Assembly (NCBI GenBank): GCA_902788275.1
Contig: CADAJV010000038.1
Location: 1-32,534, forward strand
DNA: 32,534 nucleotides
Direction of reading: 5' to 3'
From: an uncultured Bacteroidales bacterium
GTDB taxonomy: Bacteria; Bacteroidota; Bacteroidia; Bacteroidales; Bacteroidaceae
Shown here: positions 1 through 8,121 of the stretch, piece by piece
Numbering within the stretch: position 1 is the first letter of the stretch
Layout of the letters: each line of letters starts with the position of its first letter
Notes under the pieces: model-generated
Database searches by the model: none
Seen by the model: the letters and a program-made list of their open reading frames with translations, nothing else
Told to the model about the DNA's origin: nothing
Program-made: the position numbers and the translations under genes

Positions 1-149
1 GTTTTTAGTTAGTCGCAAAGTCTCAAAGTCGCAGAGTCGCAAAGCCATTTTAATTTGACAATTGGACAATGAATTAGGAGTTTTTAGTTAGTCGCAAAGT
101 CTCAAAGTCGCAGAGTCGCAAAGCCTTTTTAATTTGACAATTGGACAAT
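1..149. repeat. Two 70-bp direct repeats with 8-bp internal periodicity
   Basis: Positions 1-70 and 80-149 are almost identical; the only difference seen is A at 47 against T at 126. Each copy begins with four degenerate octamers of the form GTCGCAAA and ends in an AT-rich part (TTTGACAATTGGACAAT). No gene is visible. A related single copy in the opposite orientation lies at about 10025-10070. This looks like a multicopy intergenic repeat; its function is unknown. Confidence 0.85.
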
Positions 150-381
150 TTCACGATTAGACAATTTTTTTCTGTCAAGAATTAGAGAATTTTGATTATC
201 CGTTCAATCCGAATAATCCGTGGTTTAAAAAACACAGATCTCACGGATCTAACGGATTTTCGTTTTCGTTTTCGTTACCTTTATACTTATCCGTTCAATC
301 TGAATTATCCGTGGTTAAACAATTATCGTTTTCGTCAGATTCGTCAGATTCGTGTTATTCGTGTTCAAAAAAGTTTTCGTT
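112..381. repeat. Left arm of a long inverted repeat (pairs with 9748-10070)
   Basis: The stretch is built from short words such as ATCCGTTCAATCCGAATAAT, CCGTGGTTAAA, TCACGGAT and TCGTGTTATTCGTGTTC. The same words appear in the same order on the opposite strand at 9748-10070, where an extra insert of about 65 bp is present. The block abuts the stop codon of glnS. Similar ACGAAT/CCGTGG intergenic repeats are scattered in many bacterial genomes. Open frames crossing it are repeat artefacts. Confidence 0.8.
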
Positions 382-400
382 TGAGGGGGCTGCCTCGCTT

Positions 401-2155
401 TTAGCTTTTCAGTCCCACCGTGCGGTTGAATATCAGGTGGTCGGGCGTCGATTCGGGGTCAACATTATAGTAGCCGATGCGCTGGAACTGCAGATAGTCC
501 AGGGGCTTGCGTGTCTTCAGCCATTCCTCGGCGTAGGCCTTGACCACCTCCAGGCTGTGGGGGTTGATAAAGTGGCGCATGTCGTCAATGTCGATGCGGT
601 CCTTGCCCTGCTCCTTGCTGTAGGCGGCCACCTCGTCCCTGGGGTTTTCCACCATCCAGAGGCGGTCGTAGTTTCTCACCTCGGCCTCCACGCAGTGGGC
701 GCAGCTCACCCAGTGGAGCGTCTTGCCCTTTATCTTACGGTCGGCACCCGGCAGTCCGGTACGCGTCTCGGGGTCGTAGGTGGCGTATATCTCCACCACG
801 TTGCCGTCGGCATCCTTCTTGCAGCAGTCCGTCTCGTCGCACTTGATGATATATCCGTTCTTCAGCCTTACCTCCTTGCCCGGGCCGAGGCGGAAGAACT
901 TCTTGGGAGCGTCCTCCATAAAGTCGTCGCGCTCAATCCACAGCTCGCGGCTGAAGGCAATCTCGTGCGTGCCGTCCTCCGGGCGCTCGGGGTTGTTCTG
1001 CGCCGTCATCATCTCCACCTTACCCTCGGGGTAGTTGGTCAGAATCAGCTTCACGGGGTTGAGCACCACGCTCACCCTCGTGGCGCGTCCGTTGAGGTCT
1101 TCGCGCGCCGCGCTCTCCAGCAAGGCCATCTCGTTTAGCGCGTCGAAGGTGGTGTAGCCTATCTTGTCAATAAACTTCACTATGCTCTCAGGCGAGTATC
1201 CCCTGCGGCGGAAACCGCAGATGGTCGGCATGCGTGGGTCGTCCCATCCGCTCACCACGCCCTCCTTCACCAGCATCAGCAGGTTGCGCTTCGAGAGCAG
1301 GATATGCGTCAGGTTCAGCTTGTTGAACTCCGTCTGGCGCGGGCGGTTGTCGTCCAGCGGTTTGTCGTCGCCCCCCGCAATCTTCGCCCAGTCCACAAAC
1401 AGGTCGTACAGCGGTCGGTGGCTCACAAACTCCAGTGTGCATAGCGAGTGCGTCACGCCCTCCCAGTAGTCGCACTGTCCGTGCGTGTAGTCATACATAG
1501 GGTACGCGTTCCATTTGTTGCCTGTGCGCCAGTGGGGCATGTTGAGTACGCGGTACATGATAGGGTCGCGGAAGTGCATGTTGGGGCTTGCCATGTCAAT
1601 CTTGGCTCGCAGCACCATCTTGCCCGGCTCCATCTTGCCCGAGTTCATCTCCTCAAACAGGCGCAGGCTCTCCTCTGCGGGCCTGTCGCGGTAGGGCGAG
1701 TTCTCGCCCGGCTGTGTGGGCGTGCCCTTCTGTCGCGCAATCTCCTCGGCGCTCTGCTCGTCCACGTAGGCCTTGCCCTCCTTAATCAGCTCCACGGCCA
1801 GGTCCCATAGCTGCTGGAAATAGTCGCTGGCGTAGAGCAGCTTGCCCCACTTAAATCCCAGCCACTCGATATCCCTCTTGATGGCCTCCACGTACTCCGT
1901 GTCCTCCTTCTGCGGGTTAGTATCGTCCATGCGCAGGTTGCACACACCGCCGTATCTCTTGGCGATGCCGAAGTCCAGGGCTATAGCCTTGGCGTGACCT
2001 ATGTGTAGGTAGCCGTTAGGCTCGGGCGGGAAGCGCGTCTGTACCCTCTTGCCGTTGCGGCCCTCGGCCAGGTCTTTCTCCACCATCTCCTCAATAAAAT
2101 TCAGAGACCTCTTCTCGCTGTCTTCAGTCTTTATAATATTGTTGTCTTTGCACAT
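401..2155 (-). CDS. glnS: Glutaminyl-tRNA synthetase
   Basis: Charges tRNA-Gln with glutamine in the cytoplasm using ATP (class Ic synthetase). The 584-residue product has the HIGH signature in GYLHIGHAK (HIGH at residues 51-54) and a KMSKS-like loop LLSKRN at about 286-291, followed by the C-terminal beta-barrel anticodon-binding part; E. coli GlnRS is 554 residues. The start at 2155 (MCKDNN) was chosen because a perfect -7 element TAATTTTG lies at 2190-2183. The frame stays open for 83 codons further upstream, but that extension would cross the promoter and is low-complexity. It is flanked by repeats on both sides and appears monocistronic. Presence of GlnRS implies direct Gln-tRNA charging rather than only the amidotransferase route. 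Confidence 0.97.
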   Translation of the reverse strand: MCKDNNIIKTEDSEKRSLNFIEEMVEKDLAEGRNGKRVQTRFPPEPNGYLHIGHAKAIALDFGIAKRYGGVCNLRMDDTNPQKEDTEYVEAIKRDIEWLGFKWGKLLYASDYFQQLWDLAVELIKEGKAYVDEQSAEEIARQKGTPTQPGENSPYRDRPAEESLRLFEEMNSGKMEPGKMVLRAKIDMASPNMHFRDPIMYRVLNMPHWRTGNKWNAYPMYDYTHGQCDYWEGVTHSLCTLEFVSHRPLYDLFVDWAKIAGGDDKPLDDNRPRQTEFNKLNLTHILLSKRNLLMLVKEGVVSGWDDPRMPTICGFRRRGYSPESIVKFIDKIGYTTFDALNEMALLESAAREDLNGRATRVSVVLNPVKLILTNYPEGKVEMMTAQNNPERPEDGTHEIAFSRELWIERDDFMEDAPKKFFRLGPGKEVRLKNGYIIKCDETDCCKKDADGNVVEIYATYDPETRTGLPGADRKIKGKTLHWVSCAHCVEAEVRNYDRLWMVENPRDEVAAYSKEQGKDRIDIDDMRHFINPHSLEVVKAYAEEWLKTRKPLDYLQFQRIGYYNVDPESTPDHLIFNRTVGLKS

Positions 2156-2182
2156 AAAAACGCAGTTTTTCTGATTTTGCCG

Positions 2183-2190
2183 CAAAATTA
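2183..2190 (-). promoter_or_regulatory. -7 promoter element of glnS
   Basis: TAATTTTG on the minus strand matches the Bacteroidetes primary-sigma -7 consensus TAnnTTTG. It predicts a transcript start near 2176 and a leader of about 20 nt. No clear -33 TTTG is seen. Confidence 0.6.
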
Positions 2191-2421
2191 AGAATATTTT
2201 TCCATTCCCCATAGTGACAGAAAGAAATTCTTGGTCGTAATTAGGAGTCGCTTCGCGAGAAATCATGTATTTAGTTGCATAAATAGATATTGCTGTTCGG
2301 TAAAAATCTGCCTGCCTGTTTATTTTAATAAAAACAAAGAAACCCCTTTTCCTTTGTGCAGGCCTTGCCTGCATCTGTTGTAAGTAATAATTCCGCTCTG
2401 CCAAAAATGGCTTTTTGTCAG

Positions 2422-2471
2422 CCCCCTAAAGGGGAGAGAACTCTGGCGCCAGGGGCCTCCCCTTTAGGGGG
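2422..2471. repeat. REP-like palindrome, 15-bp perfect arms
   Basis: Arms 2422-2436 (CCCCCTAAAGGGGAG) and 2457-2471 are perfect reverse complements. The 20-nt loop contains the 10-bp palindrome CTGGCGCCAG (2443-2452). Each arm is itself nearly palindromic. CCCCTAAAGGGG-type palindromes are common intergenic elements in Bacteroidetes genomes. Confidence 0.8.
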
Positions 2472-2510
2472 TGAGGGGGGCTTTAGAGGGGGGGCTCGGA
2501 GAGGTGCGTA

Positions 2511-2620
2511 GCACTATTTCATCGGGGTTTTTATGGTTTTTGTTATAACCGTTGCAGCACGCCAGCTGTCGGGGGCGTATGATAGTAACTTCAGTTGGCA
2601 GCGAGGCAAATGAAATAGTC
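2511..2620. other. Nested inverted repeats, possible structured RNA
   Basis: An outer 9-bp stem (2514-2522 with 2610-2618) encloses an 8-bp stem with one G-U (2561-2568 with 2592-2599). A short GGTT/AACC hairpin lies at about 2535-2550. No promoter or protein frame supports it, so it is a weak candidate. The words AGTTGGCA and GAAATAGTCA at its 3' side recur at 32262-32295. Confidence 0.2.
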
Positions 2621-2833
2621 AAAACACAAGCAACGGATGTAAGAAGTAAGCCCTCCTCTTTATATGAACTGAAAAATTAGACAGCACGCGTCTTTACGAC
2701 GTTGGTAACTATTTTTACCGGACACCAATAAATAATGATAGTTCATGAATAATTTGCGGTAATTCGCGTTTGAAAAACAACTTGATTTTCAGCAAAGTAC
2801 CAAATCTTTTTTCTATCTCTGAGGAGCCGCAAT

Positions 2834-2896
2834 CTAAAAGCCTTGAAACGAAATCTAAGAGCCTCGAAACCAAATCTAAAAGCCTTGAAAATGACA
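2834..2896 (+). repeat. Tandem 21-bp repeats, type A, three units
   Basis: Units start at 2834, 2855 and 2876 and share the core CTAARAGCCTYGAAA. Read in one frame they give the heptad SLETKSK; in another, LKALKRN-like. The array is part of a block of about 100 bp (2834-2931) copied with few changes at 32436-32534. An open frame over it (2770-2979) has only a TTG start, so a protein is not called here. Confidence 0.85.
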
Positions 2897-2920
2897 GCTC
2901 GAGGCTCTTAGATTTTTTTT
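2851..2920 (+). terminator. Terminator-like hairpin made from an inverted 21-mer
   Basis: Positions 2899-2915 are the perfect 17-bp reverse complement of 2851-2867, and the nearer unit 2872-2888 can pair with one mismatch and one G-U. Eight T residues follow (2913-2920). This has the form of an intrinsic terminator for a plus-strand transcript crossing the type A repeats. No gene ends here, so the RNA it would stop is unknown. Confidence 0.5.
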
Positions 2921-2973
2921 CCTCGGAGTTAGTTTCTTTTTCCTCGGAGTTAAAAAAATTTTCGACGGGCTCA

Positions 2974-3117
2974 GTTTAAATTTTCAAGGGGATTAGTTTT
3001 CGTTAAGTCCACATTTGCCGCTTTTATCTCTACGTTAAATTTTCTAAGGTCGACGTTAGATTTTCTAAGGTCGCCGTTAGATTTTCTAAGGTCCACGTTA
3101 AAATTTTTTATCTCGCG
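2974..3117 (-). repeat. 21-bp repeats, type C, seven diverged units
   Basis: On the plus strand three near-identical units (core GTTAGATTTTCTAAGG) occupy 3034-3096. On the minus strand the 21-bp phase continues through 3117-2974 and reads as heptads NVDLRKS, NGDLRKS, NVDLRKF, NVEIKAA, NVDLTKT and NPLENLN before a TGA at 2973-2971. Diverged units keep N at the first position and V-D/E-L/I after it. The frame is closed upstream by TGA and has no ATG, so it looks like a remnant or is not translated. It runs toward the type A repeats. Confidence 0.75.
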
Positions 3118-3177
3118 ATAAAAAAGTCAGCCTTAGCGAGAGAAAATGCCGTTGTGTTGTTGCATTGATTTCGCCAA

Positions 3178-6100
3178 TTAGTCCATGGGTTTTATCATTT
3201 TTTCAATGAGGGCGATTTCTTCTTCAGTGAGGCCGTACTTCGCGTAGAGGTCGGCATCTGTCCAAGGACGGGTGAAGTCTTGGAGAGGAACAAAAGCGAA
3301 GCATTCTCGCGTAATATTGACAGACGTTATAGCCTGTCTTAGTAGATAACGAGCAAATTTTGTGCACAGATATTTTTTGTAGTTCGTGGCTTCGTTCAGT
3401 GTATCGAATACAGCCGTATCAATATATGTTTCTGTATTTATTTCATCTTTATTCAGAATTCTTGGTGTAGTGAGGACTCTATATCCTTCGCCAGACTTAA
3501 CGTTCAATTCTCCATTACTTGGGACAAATCTTCCAACGATAATCTTATATTTGTTTACATGAACATTACCTTTTGTTATTTCAGAGCGGCTTATGTACCC
3601 CCAACCATCGCTGGTAAGTATCTTTATGTCACCCTCTTTTTTTTCAGTTCTTCCTCTGAAATAGGTTCTAAATCCAAATGGATTTATAGAAAGAACAAGA
3701 TTATTTAGATATTCTGTAGACTGCTTCGTCACTTTCTGTAAGATTGGTATTGATGTGTTGGAACGTACAAATACTGGAAATTCGTCAAGATAGCGCTCTG
3801 TGAAATATGAACCTAATGGACTTACATTATAGACTTTACATGGGGCGATGTTCGATTTCTGCCATAATAGATAGCATAATCCACCAGCAATGTCAACTGT
3901 AGGGAACAAGTCTTTGCTAGTTTCGAAATCATATAGATATTTAATTTGTTTGTCAGACAGCATACTTTCTCTGAACTCGTCCAAGCCTCTTCCTCCTGCA
4001 TACCAACGAGCAGGCATAATCATAGAGATATAGTTGGGTTTACATTTCTTGGCAATTTCAACAAAGTGCTGATATACAGGGACTGCTCCTCTATCTGTTC
4101 CTCCATCCATTACCTGATACGGAGGATTTCCAACTATTGCATCTAATTTCATGTTTTCGTCATTATTGATTTTCCAGAATCGTCTGCCGTCGCGGAAAGT
4201 GTTGACTACTACGGCAGGCATTTCTGTTATGTTTTTAATTAAATCGGGATAATACTTTGCATTTACTTTTACATCGCGGAAGCCTGCGAGAGTGCGTCGC
4301 GTGATGCTCTCTGCCATCGGTGTCTTGCAGACTATGAGTATGTTCTCCTCTATTGTGGCGTCCCATAGCATCTGAGCCAGCGCATGGTTGATGTCGCCGT
4401 ACTTCTGCCTGGTAGCCTCCACACGCGACCTATAGATATTATAGGCTACGTATAGCGGATAGAGACCGCTCTTGGAGTTGATTTCAAGGATGTGGCTGTC
4501 TGTGCGGAAAACATCTTTTGTTACCTGCCCTTGGTCAACATAGCGCGGTGTCGAGAGTATTTTCTTAAACTCCTCGTCATAGAAGCACCAACCGCCGAGG
4601 CAGTCGCTCATGTGCATATTGACCACTCGCCACGGGGTGAGCACCGTCTCCTTGTCAGGATTGCGGAATGTGTTGAATATGTCGGCGATGCGCTCAATGC
4701 GTTCCTCGATTGTGAATTTATCGGCAGCACGAGCCATGGCGCGTATGCGTTTGCCAGCCTCTCGGAAGATGTCGGGGTCGTAGTATTTGCTGAACTTGGC
4801 AAATATCTCCTTATCAACGCCCTTGGGCATAAACTCCTCCCATGAGAGGTCGTCCACAAGGTCGGCAAAGTTGTCAAGGGTAATCTCTTCGTCCTCACTG
4901 TTCAGTTTTGCGCCGTATATCATCAGCGGCATACGGATAGAGATACCGCGCAGTATGCTGATGGCCTCGCATCGCTGATTGCCGAGAGCTTTCAGTTCGT
5001 CGAGTCGTGCCTGCTCCTCGGGAGTGCGCTCTTTCTTTTTCTTCTTCTCCAGCTTCTCTTTTTCCCGATACTGCTCATTGGTCAGTCCCTGCTGATTGAC
5101 GTCGATGTTGCCAGTCTTGGCCATTGCCTTGGTCTTGCCGATAATGCCTTTAAGGTCGGCGAACTCGCGCAGCTCCACATCGGTAAGCTTCAGCAGTTCG
5201 TCGTTATAGAGCGTGGCATCCTCAAAGCCGCACTGCACAACTTTCTCTATTTGCGCCCGCTTGAGCTGGCTCATCATGGTGTTGACGTCGTACCCCTTCA
5301 TCTGGCTGCCCTCTATCGAGATGATGGGACAGAAGTTGAGGAAGTCGCCCAGCGTCTTGCGGTCTTCTTCGGTCTGCTTGCCTGCCTTGGCACTGACCTT
5401 GGCAGTCTCAGCCAGCACACGCAGGGTGCGGTCGGGAGCGAAGTCGAAAGCATAGCATTGCTCCTTCATTCTGCCCTTATATTCAAACGGACTCTGCACG
5501 CGGAAGATGGTCTGCATATATTGCGCTGCCGAGGTGCTGTAGGAGCCTGAGAGCATAAACACGGCAGTCCACGGCTTTACAGTGACGCCTGTGGTCAGTC
5601 GCCCACAGCTGAGAGTGATGGTATATGTCTCGCCCGGGTCTTTGCCGATAGCTTTCTCTACCAGACGGAGTGCATCAGCATTCTCTACATCATCATCGCC
5701 ATCGCCGGCAACATTTACTACTTCAAAGCCACCGAAGACAGGATGCCCCTGCAGCTTGGCACTGAGCGCCTTGGCAGCCTTCACTCCCGGCACCACCCAC
5801 AGGGTGTGGCGGAATATACGGCGAAACTCTTCGCAACTGAACGGATAGAGACTGTCCTTGTCATCACGGCAAAGCAGATTGAGGAAGTTGTCTATATCCC
5901 TGTTATATATGAAAGTGCCGTCGTCACGAGTGCGGAAGAACTCGCGGAAGTTGAAAGCCTTTTCATCGTCGGCAAAATCGCTCATCAGCCTGCCGAGGTC
6001 GTAGGTGTAGATGTTGATGGCGGGCAGCGAGGCGTAGGGGTTGGGCTCGTAGGGATTGTCGGTGTACCATGCCTGCTTGGCCTTCTGCTCCATCACATAG

Positions 6101-7101
6101 TCCCAAGTATAAATCTCTTCCTCGGCGTAGTTGTCGAAGAGGTTAAACGGCGTGCCCGACAGCTCGAGTAGTTTGGTCTCGCCTTTCCACAGCTCACCGA
6201 TTACGTTTTGCCCCAACTCGGTTTGGGTACCCTCGTGAGCCTCATCAACAATTACGAGATTCCAGTCAGTGCTGAATATCTCGTTGTTCTTATCAAACTT
6301 TCCGCCCACTTGCTCAGAGCCACGAAGGTCTTGCATTGAAGCGAAATAAACGTAACTCTCTCCGCGCTTGTAGAGCCTCTCCAGAGAATGGAAACTTTCG
6401 CCTTTGTCGCGTGAACCGTAATGATAAGTGGGGGCGTCGTAGAATATCTTGCCAAAATCCTCAAACCATTGTTCATCCACCACAGGGCGATGGGTGAGGA
6501 TGATGGTGCGACGGTAGCCCTCTTCCTTTACCACCTGCAAGGCCGAGAGAGTCTTGCCGAAGCGCATCTTGGCATTCCAGAGCATTTTGTTGCCATGGCG
6601 AAAACGCTTGATGGTCTTTTCGATGGCACTGCTTTGCTCCGGACGGAAGATGATAGGAGTGTGCTCCTCGCTTATCTCATTGGCTTGCAAGCTTGAGCGT
6701 CCCTGCTTGGCTGCAACAATAGCCTTTTTCGCCGTTTCAAGGTCGCAGCAGTACCACTCGTCGGCTCTGCCGCTTACTCCGGGAAACTCTTTCTTCTTTA
6801 TTCCACTGCGGCGCAGAATTTCGTGCACCTGTTTGTCGTTGAATGTGCCAATAGCTCCGCTCCTAATAAACACGGTGCTTTCTGTGTGGAGCAACTGATA
6901 GGCTATGCCGGCAGTGCGAGTCTGCCCATCTATGCGCTTGCGGGCAGCTCGATTCAGCAGCTCGCAATTTGGCGTGATTTCGCTGCCGTTGTCTTCGTCA
7001 AGCGTCGTCTCGCCAATCTTGAGGCAGTTGCGGTGCGCATCATCAGGTATTGCATAAACATATATGAGACGCGCCTTTAGTGATGATTCAAATGTTGCCA
7101 T
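3178..7101 (-). CDS. Restriction-modification fusion: GIY-YIG nuclease, DEAH helicase, Eco57I-like methylase
   Basis: A 1307-residue protein that probably combines DNA cutting, translocation and adenine methylation. Residues about 10-130 resemble the T5orf172-type GIY-YIG fold (LIYVYAIPDD, LKIGE). A superfamily 2 helicase follows: Walker A AKMRFGKT (K183), DEAH at 286-289, motif III LSGTP at about 311-315, and an arginine-finger motif QYMQTIFR at about 527-534. A lysine/glutamate-rich linker lies near 680-720. The methylase part has a divergent SAM motif I (LEINSKSGLYPL, E873) and a catalytic NPPY at 992-995. The C-terminus (about 1010-1260) is the likely target-recognition region and is visibly more AT-rich. 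The gene starts 6 nt after its partner. Domains are seen in sequence; restriction activity is inferred. Confidence 0.88.
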   Translation of the reverse strand: MATFESSLKARLIYVYAIPDDAHRNCLKIGETTLDEDNGSEITPNCELLNRAARKRIDGQTRTAGIAYQLLHTESTVFIRSGAIGTFNDKQVHEILRRSGIKKKEFPGVSGRADEWYCCDLETAKKAIVAAKQGRSSLQANEISEEHTPIIFRPEQSSAIEKTIKRFRHGNKMLWNAKMRFGKTLSALQVVKEEGYRRTIILTHRPVVDEQWFEDFGKIFYDAPTYHYGSRDKGESFHSLERLYKRGESYVYFASMQDLRGSEQVGGKFDKNNEIFSTDWNLVIVDEAHEGTQTELGQNVIGELWKGETKLLELSGTPFNLFDNYAEEEIYTWDYVMEQKAKQAWYTDNPYEPNPYASLPAINIYTYDLGRLMSDFADDEKAFNFREFFRTRDDGTFIYNRDIDNFLNLLCRDDKDSLYPFSCEEFRRIFRHTLWVVPGVKAAKALSAKLQGHPVFGGFEVVNVAGDGDDDVENADALRLVEKAIGKDPGETYTITLSCGRLTTGVTVKPWTAVFMLSGSYSTSAAQYMQTIFRVQSPFEYKGRMKEQCYAFDFAPDRTLRVLAETAKVSAKAGKQTEEDRKTLGDFLNFCPIISIEGSQMKGYDVNTMMSQLKRAQIEKVVQCGFEDATLYNDELLKLTDVELREFADLKGIIGKTKAMAKTGNIDVNQQGLTNEQYREKEKLEKKKKKERTPEEQARLDELKALGNQRCEAISILRGISIRMPLMIYGAKLNSEDEEITLDNFADLVDDLSWEEFMPKGVDKEIFAKFSKYYDPDIFREAGKRIRAMARAADKFTIEERIERIADIFNTFRNPDKETVLTPWRVVNMHMSDCLGGWCFYDEEFKKILSTPRYVDQGQVTKDVFRTDSHILEINSKSGLYPLYVAYNIYRSRVEATRQKYGDINHALAQMLWDATIEENILIVCKTPMAESITRRTLAGFRDVKVNAKYYPDLIKNITEMPAVVVNTFRDGRRFWKINNDENMKLDAIVGNPPYQVMDGGTDRGAVPVYQHFVEIAKKCKPNYISMIMPARWYAGGRGLDEFRESMLSDKQIKYLYDFETSKDLFPTVDIAGGLCYLLWQKSNIAPCKVYNVSPLGSYFTERYLDEFPVFVRSNTSIPILQKVTKQSTEYLNNLVLSINPFGFRTYFRGRTEKKEGDIKILTSDGWGYISRSEITKGNVHVNKYKIIVGRFVPSNGELNVKSGEGYRVLTTPRILNKDEINTETYIDTAVFDTLNEATNYKKYLCTKFARYLLRQAITSVNITRECFAFVPLQDFTRPWTDADLYAKYGLTEEEIALIEKMIKPMD

Positions 7102-7107
7102 ACATTA

Positions 7108-8118
7108 TTATTTAATCAGGTCAACAAACCGGATTTTCTTTTTTTCATTTTTCCAGTCGCGGATGAGGCAGTAGATGCCGTTGTGCTGCTGCCGGTCTTC
7201 CTGCTGACAGCCGGGACAGTGGATGGTGCGTTCTTCTTCGCCGAAAAGAGTCTCCACTTTCTCCGTCACTCCATCTTTGCAACTGCATGGCACTACCATC
7301 TTGAGGCCGTCCATCTGCCATAGATTCCACGAAACGATGTAGGCGATGTAGTTAACCGACTTGACCAATGGCAGCCGCCCAAACTTTGCAAAGAAATAGT
7401 CTATGAATGTGGCCAGTACGTTTTCACGGGCAAGCAGCAGGCTATCGCCTTGCCATTCATAGCCATAGCAATTCTGCACGGCCACCTGGGCCCACTCCAG
7501 CCATTCGCCAGATGTGTCGGTGTTTTCGCTGACAATGCGCAGCTTGCGGTCGAGCAGACCTATTCGTTCTTGAAGAGGGATGGGGCTGCCCGTAGTTGTG
7601 TCGTAGCGACTCACCAAATACGGAGCCTCACCACAGGTAATCTCCAGTCGAGTGGCGCGGACATAGTCTTTCCACGATTTGCCGTCGGGAAAATCTATCT
7701 TGTTAGGGGTGGATTGCCAACTTTTGTTGTCTGCTCCAATTGTGTTGAAAACATCGGGGCGACCAAACCACGCCTCGTCAATGAGATTGTTCTGCGCATT
7801 GCATATCCACGAGGGGGTGAATACCTCAGCCATATCCTTAGAGCGACCAGTCTGGTTGTCCTTCGATTTCATGACGCGCGGTTTGACAACGGCACCGTTG
7901 TCGCCGGTAATTAACCGGGGTAGAATTGGCGAGAAAAAACCATAGCTATCGCCGAGCGATTCATAGTCATGAGTCGCCCAGAAAATATTGTGGCCTGTGG
8001 TATGGTCGCGCAGCAGAGTGTCGAGCACCTCCGGCGAGAAGGCCACCAAGTCATCCTCCCTGATATCAACAGAGAGATTGCCGCCCACAGCGGACGGCAC
8101 AAGAATGTTGTTTGGCAT
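7108..8118 (-). CDS. Small methylase-like subunit of the restriction-modification operon
   Basis: A 336-residue protein of the kind annotated as restriction endonuclease subunit M in Bacteroidetes. It has a motif X-like segment AEVFTPSWICNAQN (about residues 93-106) and a motif I-like segment LEITCGEAPYL (about 156-166) where DNA methylases have L-x-P-x-C-G-x-G. A conserved stretch with WNLWQMDGL follows, then a zinc-ribbon pattern of CSC and CPGC near the C-terminus. No NPPY or DPPY catalytic motif was found; that motif is in the downstream partner. This suggests the two proteins act together, with SAM binding or assembly split between them. It is the first gene of the operon and its ATG lies 5 nt below the rod-like inverted repeat. 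Confidence 0.75.
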   Translation of the reverse strand: MPNNILVPSAVGGNLSVDIREDDLVAFSPEVLDTLLRDHTTGHNIFWATHDYESLGDSYGFFSPILPRLITGDNGAVVKPRVMKSKDNQTGRSKDMAEVFTPSWICNAQNNLIDEAWFGRPDVFNTIGADNKSWQSTPNKIDFPDGKSWKDYVRATRLEITCGEAPYLVSRYDTTTGSPIPLQERIGLLDRKLRIVSENTDTSGEWLEWAQVAVQNCYGYEWQGDSLLLARENVLATFIDYFFAKFGRLPLVKSVNYIAYIVSWNLWQMDGLKMVVPCSCKDGVTEKVETLFGEEERTIHCPGCQQEDRQQHNGIYCLIRDWKNEKKKIRFVDLIK

Positions 8119-8121
8119 TCC

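Noticed and set aside
311-1138. A 275-codon open frame antisense to glnS
   Set aside because: It lies wholly over glnS and the repeat, has the Val/Leu/His-rich make-up of an antisense shadow, and shows no domain.
2156-2404. An 83-codon N-terminal extension of glutaminyl-tRNA synthetase
   Set aside because: It would span the -7 promoter element and has low-complexity sequence with no resemblance to GlnRS; the ATG at 2155 fits the family length.
2770-2979. A 69-codon protein over the type A repeats
   Set aside because: It has only a TTG start, no promoter match, and a repeat frame that differs from that of the second copy; it was kept as a repeat.
3034-3096. A small CRISPR array
   Set aside because: The 21-bp units are directly adjacent with no spacers, and no cas gene is present.
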